Part shown: positions 15,150 to 16,866 of the stretch, in pieces
How the letters are laid out: each line of letters opens with the position of its first letter
Position numbering within the stretch: position 1 is the first letter of the stretch
Assembly: GCA_020860025.1 (NCBI GenBank)
Contig: JAJBVC010000193.1
Span: forward strand, 1 to 16,866
Origin: Clostridiales bacterium
Lineage (GTDB): Bacteria; Bacillota; Clostridia; Oscillospirales; Acutalibacteraceae
Direction: 5' to 3'
DNA: 16,866 bases
The notes under the pieces: generated by a model
What the model saw: the letters and a program-made list of their open reading frames with translations, nothing else
Database searches by the model: none
Told to the model about the DNA's origin: nothing
Made by a program: the position numbers and the translations under genes

Positions 15150-15806
15150 GTGAACGAACAAATTTTACTTGTTGAGGATGATAAATTTTTGCGTGACGGT
15201 CTTTGCGAAATTCTCACAAAAGAGGGTTATGACGTTACGGCAAGTGACTGTATAAATTCAGCAAGAAAAGAACTTAACGGCTCGTCGTTTGATTTGATAA
15301 TTCTCGACGTTATGCTGCCTGACGGCAGCGGATTTGATTTGTGCATTGAAATCAGAAAAACAAATAACTCAACGCCGATTCTGTTTTTAACTGCCTTTGA
15401 CGATGAAATCCAGGTTGTAAGAGGTCTTGACAGCGGTGCGGATGATTATGTTACAAAGCCGTTTAAACTTCTTGAACTGCTTTCTCGTGTTCGTGCTTTG
15501 ATGAGAAGAAATAAAAGCTCGCTTTTGCAAAGCCGTGACATTGTAATTGATATTGAACATATGACCGTAAAGAAAAATGATAAGAGTATTTTTGTTACTC
15601 CGACAGAATTTCAAATTCTTTCAATGCTAATTCGCAATAACGGCATAATCGTTACACGTGGTACGCTGCTTCAAAATATATGGGACGATAATGATAATTT
15701 TATCGATGACAATACGCTTTCTGTTCATATCAGCCGACTGCGTGAAAAAATCGGCGCAAATCATATAATTACCGTTCGTGGAATCGGCTACCGCTGGGTA
15801 GAATGA
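15150..15806 (+). CDS. OmpR-family response regulator
   Basis: Two-domain DNA-binding response regulator of 218 aa. The receiver domain (1-115) has the acidic pair E9-D10, phosphoacceptor D53 in LIILDVMLPDGSG, T81 and K103 in DDYVTKPFK. The winged-helix effector domain (about 125-218) has FVTPTEFQILSMLIRNNGII and DNTLSVHISRLREKIG and ends GIGYRW, the OmpR/PhoB signature. The start is GTG 15150 with GAAAGGGG at 15136-15142 upstream. It lies 30 nt before the kinase gene and after a terminator, so a new transcription unit is expected, but I do not see a convincing promoter. Similar regulators in Clostridia often control adjacent ABC transporter genes for peptide-antibiotic resistance; that role is inferred. 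Confidence 0.92.
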   Translation: MNEQILLVEDDKFLRDGLCEILTKEGYDVTASDCINSARKELNGSSFDLIILDVMLPDGSGFDLCIEIRKTNNSTPILFLTAFDDEIQVVRGLDSGADDYVTKPFKLLELLSRVRALMRRNKSSLLQSRDIVIDIEHMTVKKNDKSIFVTPTEFQILSMLIRNNGIIVTRGTLLQNIWDDNDNFIDDNTLSVHISRLREKIGANHIITVRGIGYRWVE

Positions 15807-15836
15807 TTTTAAATATTATGTTTGAGGAAAGGTTTG

Positions 15837-16750
15837 GTGATTGATATAAAATCAGCTGTAGTTATTTTGTCACTTTGCTGTGTCGCTTTGCTTTCAGTGT
15901 GCGCTGTGCTTATTTTTCTTTATGTACATCAGAATAAAAATATATCAAAGCTTGCCGACTCAATTAACGATTTCATATCGAATCGAACACCGATTGATTT
16001 CAGCGTCAGCGACAATGAATTTTCAAGGCTTCAAAATTCCGTCAGCGATTTGGCAAACCTTATTATTCTTGAAAAAAGCAATACTCAAAAGCAGATAAAA
16101 AAGAATACAGAATTTATTTCAGACGTTTCTCACCAGCTTAAAACGCCTCTCGCCGCTCTTCGCCTTTATTGCGAAATGGAACTTGCCGAAAATCCGAGCG
16201 AGCATATAAAAACACAGCTCGAGCTTATTGAGAAAATGGAAAACCTTGTTCAAAATCTGCTCAGGCTTGAAAAAATCAGAAGCGACGCTTACATAATGAA
16301 ATTTGAAAAAGCAAGTATAAGCGAAATAGCAAATACATTAGTCGGTGATTTTTCACCTCTGTTTTTGCAAAAAAGTACACAGTTTACGGCGACAGCATTT
16401 TAAACTGCGACAGGTTCTGGCTGAGCGAGGCAATAGGCAACGTAATAAAAAATTCAAGCGAGCATACTTTGCCGAACGGAAAGGTTGATATACGCATTTT
16501 TGACAGCGGTAAATCAACCATTATTGAGATTGAGGATAACGGCGGCGGAATTGCCGAAAAGGATTTAAAAAATTTATTTACACGTTTTTTTCGTACAGAA
16601 AACGCTTTGCCGGCAAGTGCCGGAGTCGGGCTTGCAATTACAAAAGCCATTGTTGAAAAGCACCATGGTATAGTTACTGCCGAAAATAAAAACGACGGAC
16701 TTTGCGTTACAATGTGCTTTCCTCATATCGACGGAATCAGCGCAATATAG
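15837..16750 (+). pseudogene. Sensor histidine kinase, interrupted by a -1 nt frameshift
   Basis: The two halves read as one kinase of about 304 aa if one base is restored. The first half has a single hydrophobic segment (about residues 6-30), then SDVSHQLKTPL with phosphoacceptor H99, and stops at 16403. The second half lies in another frame, where DRFWLSEAIGNVIKNSSEHT is the N box (N202, N206), EDNGGGI the G1 box and GVGLAI the G2 box. Its stop is TAG 16748-16750. Adding one A to the A6 run at 16369-16374 joins them as FLQKKYTVYGDSI, which reads naturally. The start is GTG 15837 (or TTG 15834) with GAGGAAAGG at 15824-15832. Partner of the upstream regulator. This may be a real null allele or a sequencing error. 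Confidence 0.85.
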
Positions 16751-16758
16751 ATATGTAT

Positions 16759-16816
16759 CACTGCCATTTGTTGAAACGTCAATCAGACTTTTTCAATATT
16801 TGACAGTGTTTTTTTT
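16759..16816 (+). terminator. Intrinsic terminator downstream of the histidine kinase
   Basis: An imperfect long hairpin has an outer stem CACTG (16759-16763) with CAGTG (16804-16808) and an inner stem TTGAAA with TTTCAA. It is followed directly by eight T at 16809-16816. It lies 8 nt after the kinase stop. Confidence 0.8.
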
Positions 16817-16866
16817 CTTACGAAATCTTAAGATTAAAGTAAGAAAAATGTAAGACAGACTTGTTA
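16812..16866 (+). promoter_or_regulatory. Operator-like region with phased TAAGA half-sites and possible -35
   Basis: TAAGA occurs at 16829, 16840 and 16851, exactly 11 bp apart, so on one face of the helix. A perfect 12-bp palindrome AATCTTAAGATT (16824-16835) sits inside a 10-bp inverted repeat, TTTTTCTTAC (16812-16821) with GTAAGAAAAA (16839-16848). TTGTTA at 16861-16866 could be a -35. Eleven-bp direct repeats just upstream of -35 are typical of OmpR/PhoB-class activators. I infer binding by the adjacent regulator; the target gene is off the edge. Confidence 0.55.

Noticed and set aside
16369..16376. Programmed -1 frameshifting at the A-run in the kinase gene
   Set aside because: In the zero frame the site reads CAA AAA AGT, which does not fit the X-XXY-YYZ slippery heptamer, and no clear downstream stem or upstream stimulator was seen. 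A one-base loss explains it more simply.

Overview
The window looks like a chromosomal core segment from a low-GC, endospore-forming Clostridia member, probably an Oscillospiraceae/Ruminococcaceae-type anaerobe. The reasons are the spoIIIA sporulation operon, the Bacillus/Clostridia-like order nusB - xseA - xseB - ispA - dxs - tlyA - argR - recN, frequent TTG/GTG starts with strong GGAGG-type ribosome binding sites, and AT-rich spacers. The genus is an inference; no rRNA or species marker is present. Every gene I accept is on the + strand. I see no tRNA, rRNA, insertion sequence, CRISPR array or prophage gene.

Region 1 (1-3810) is the spoIIIA operon from the last codons of spoIIIAA through spoIIIAH. 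It encodes the mother-cell half of the SpoIIIA-SpoIIQ channel, and the cistrons are tightly packed or overlapping. Region 2 (3811-4300) is a monocistronic-looking Asp23/Gls24-family gene (yqhY type) with its own extended -10 sigma-A promoter and a strong intrinsic terminator.

Region 3 (4302-13747) is a long housekeeping run: nusB, a TsaD/Kae1-like paralogue, xseA, xseB, a short-chain prenyl diphosphate synthase, dxs, tlyA, nadK, argR and recN. Most junctions overlap by 1-29 nt, which suggests translational coupling. The exceptions are a 166-nt gap between xseA and xseB and a 55-nt gap before dxs. The run joins transcription antitermination, DNA repair (exonuclease VII, RecN), isoprenoid precursor synthesis (Dxs, IspA), rRNA 2'-O-methylation, NADP supply and arginine regulation.

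Region 4 (13837-15108) is tyrS followed by a clear terminator. Region 5 (15150-16866) is a two-component system: an OmpR-family response regulator and a small histidine kinase with one membrane segment. The kinase frame is broken by what looks like loss of one A from a poly-A tract near 16369-16374. A terminator follows, then an operator-like cluster of TAAGA half-sites spaced 11 bp apart that runs into a possible -35 at the window edge. The regulated gene (perhaps an antimicrobial-peptide ABC transporter) would lie just outside.

The window is mostly conserved housekeeping and sporulation sequence. The items most worth a second look are the TsaD-like paralogue, the phased operator at the right edge, the frameshifted kinase, and the 18-bp tandem repeat that builds the lysine-rich tail of SpoIIIAH. 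I do not see convincing evidence of an entirely new system.
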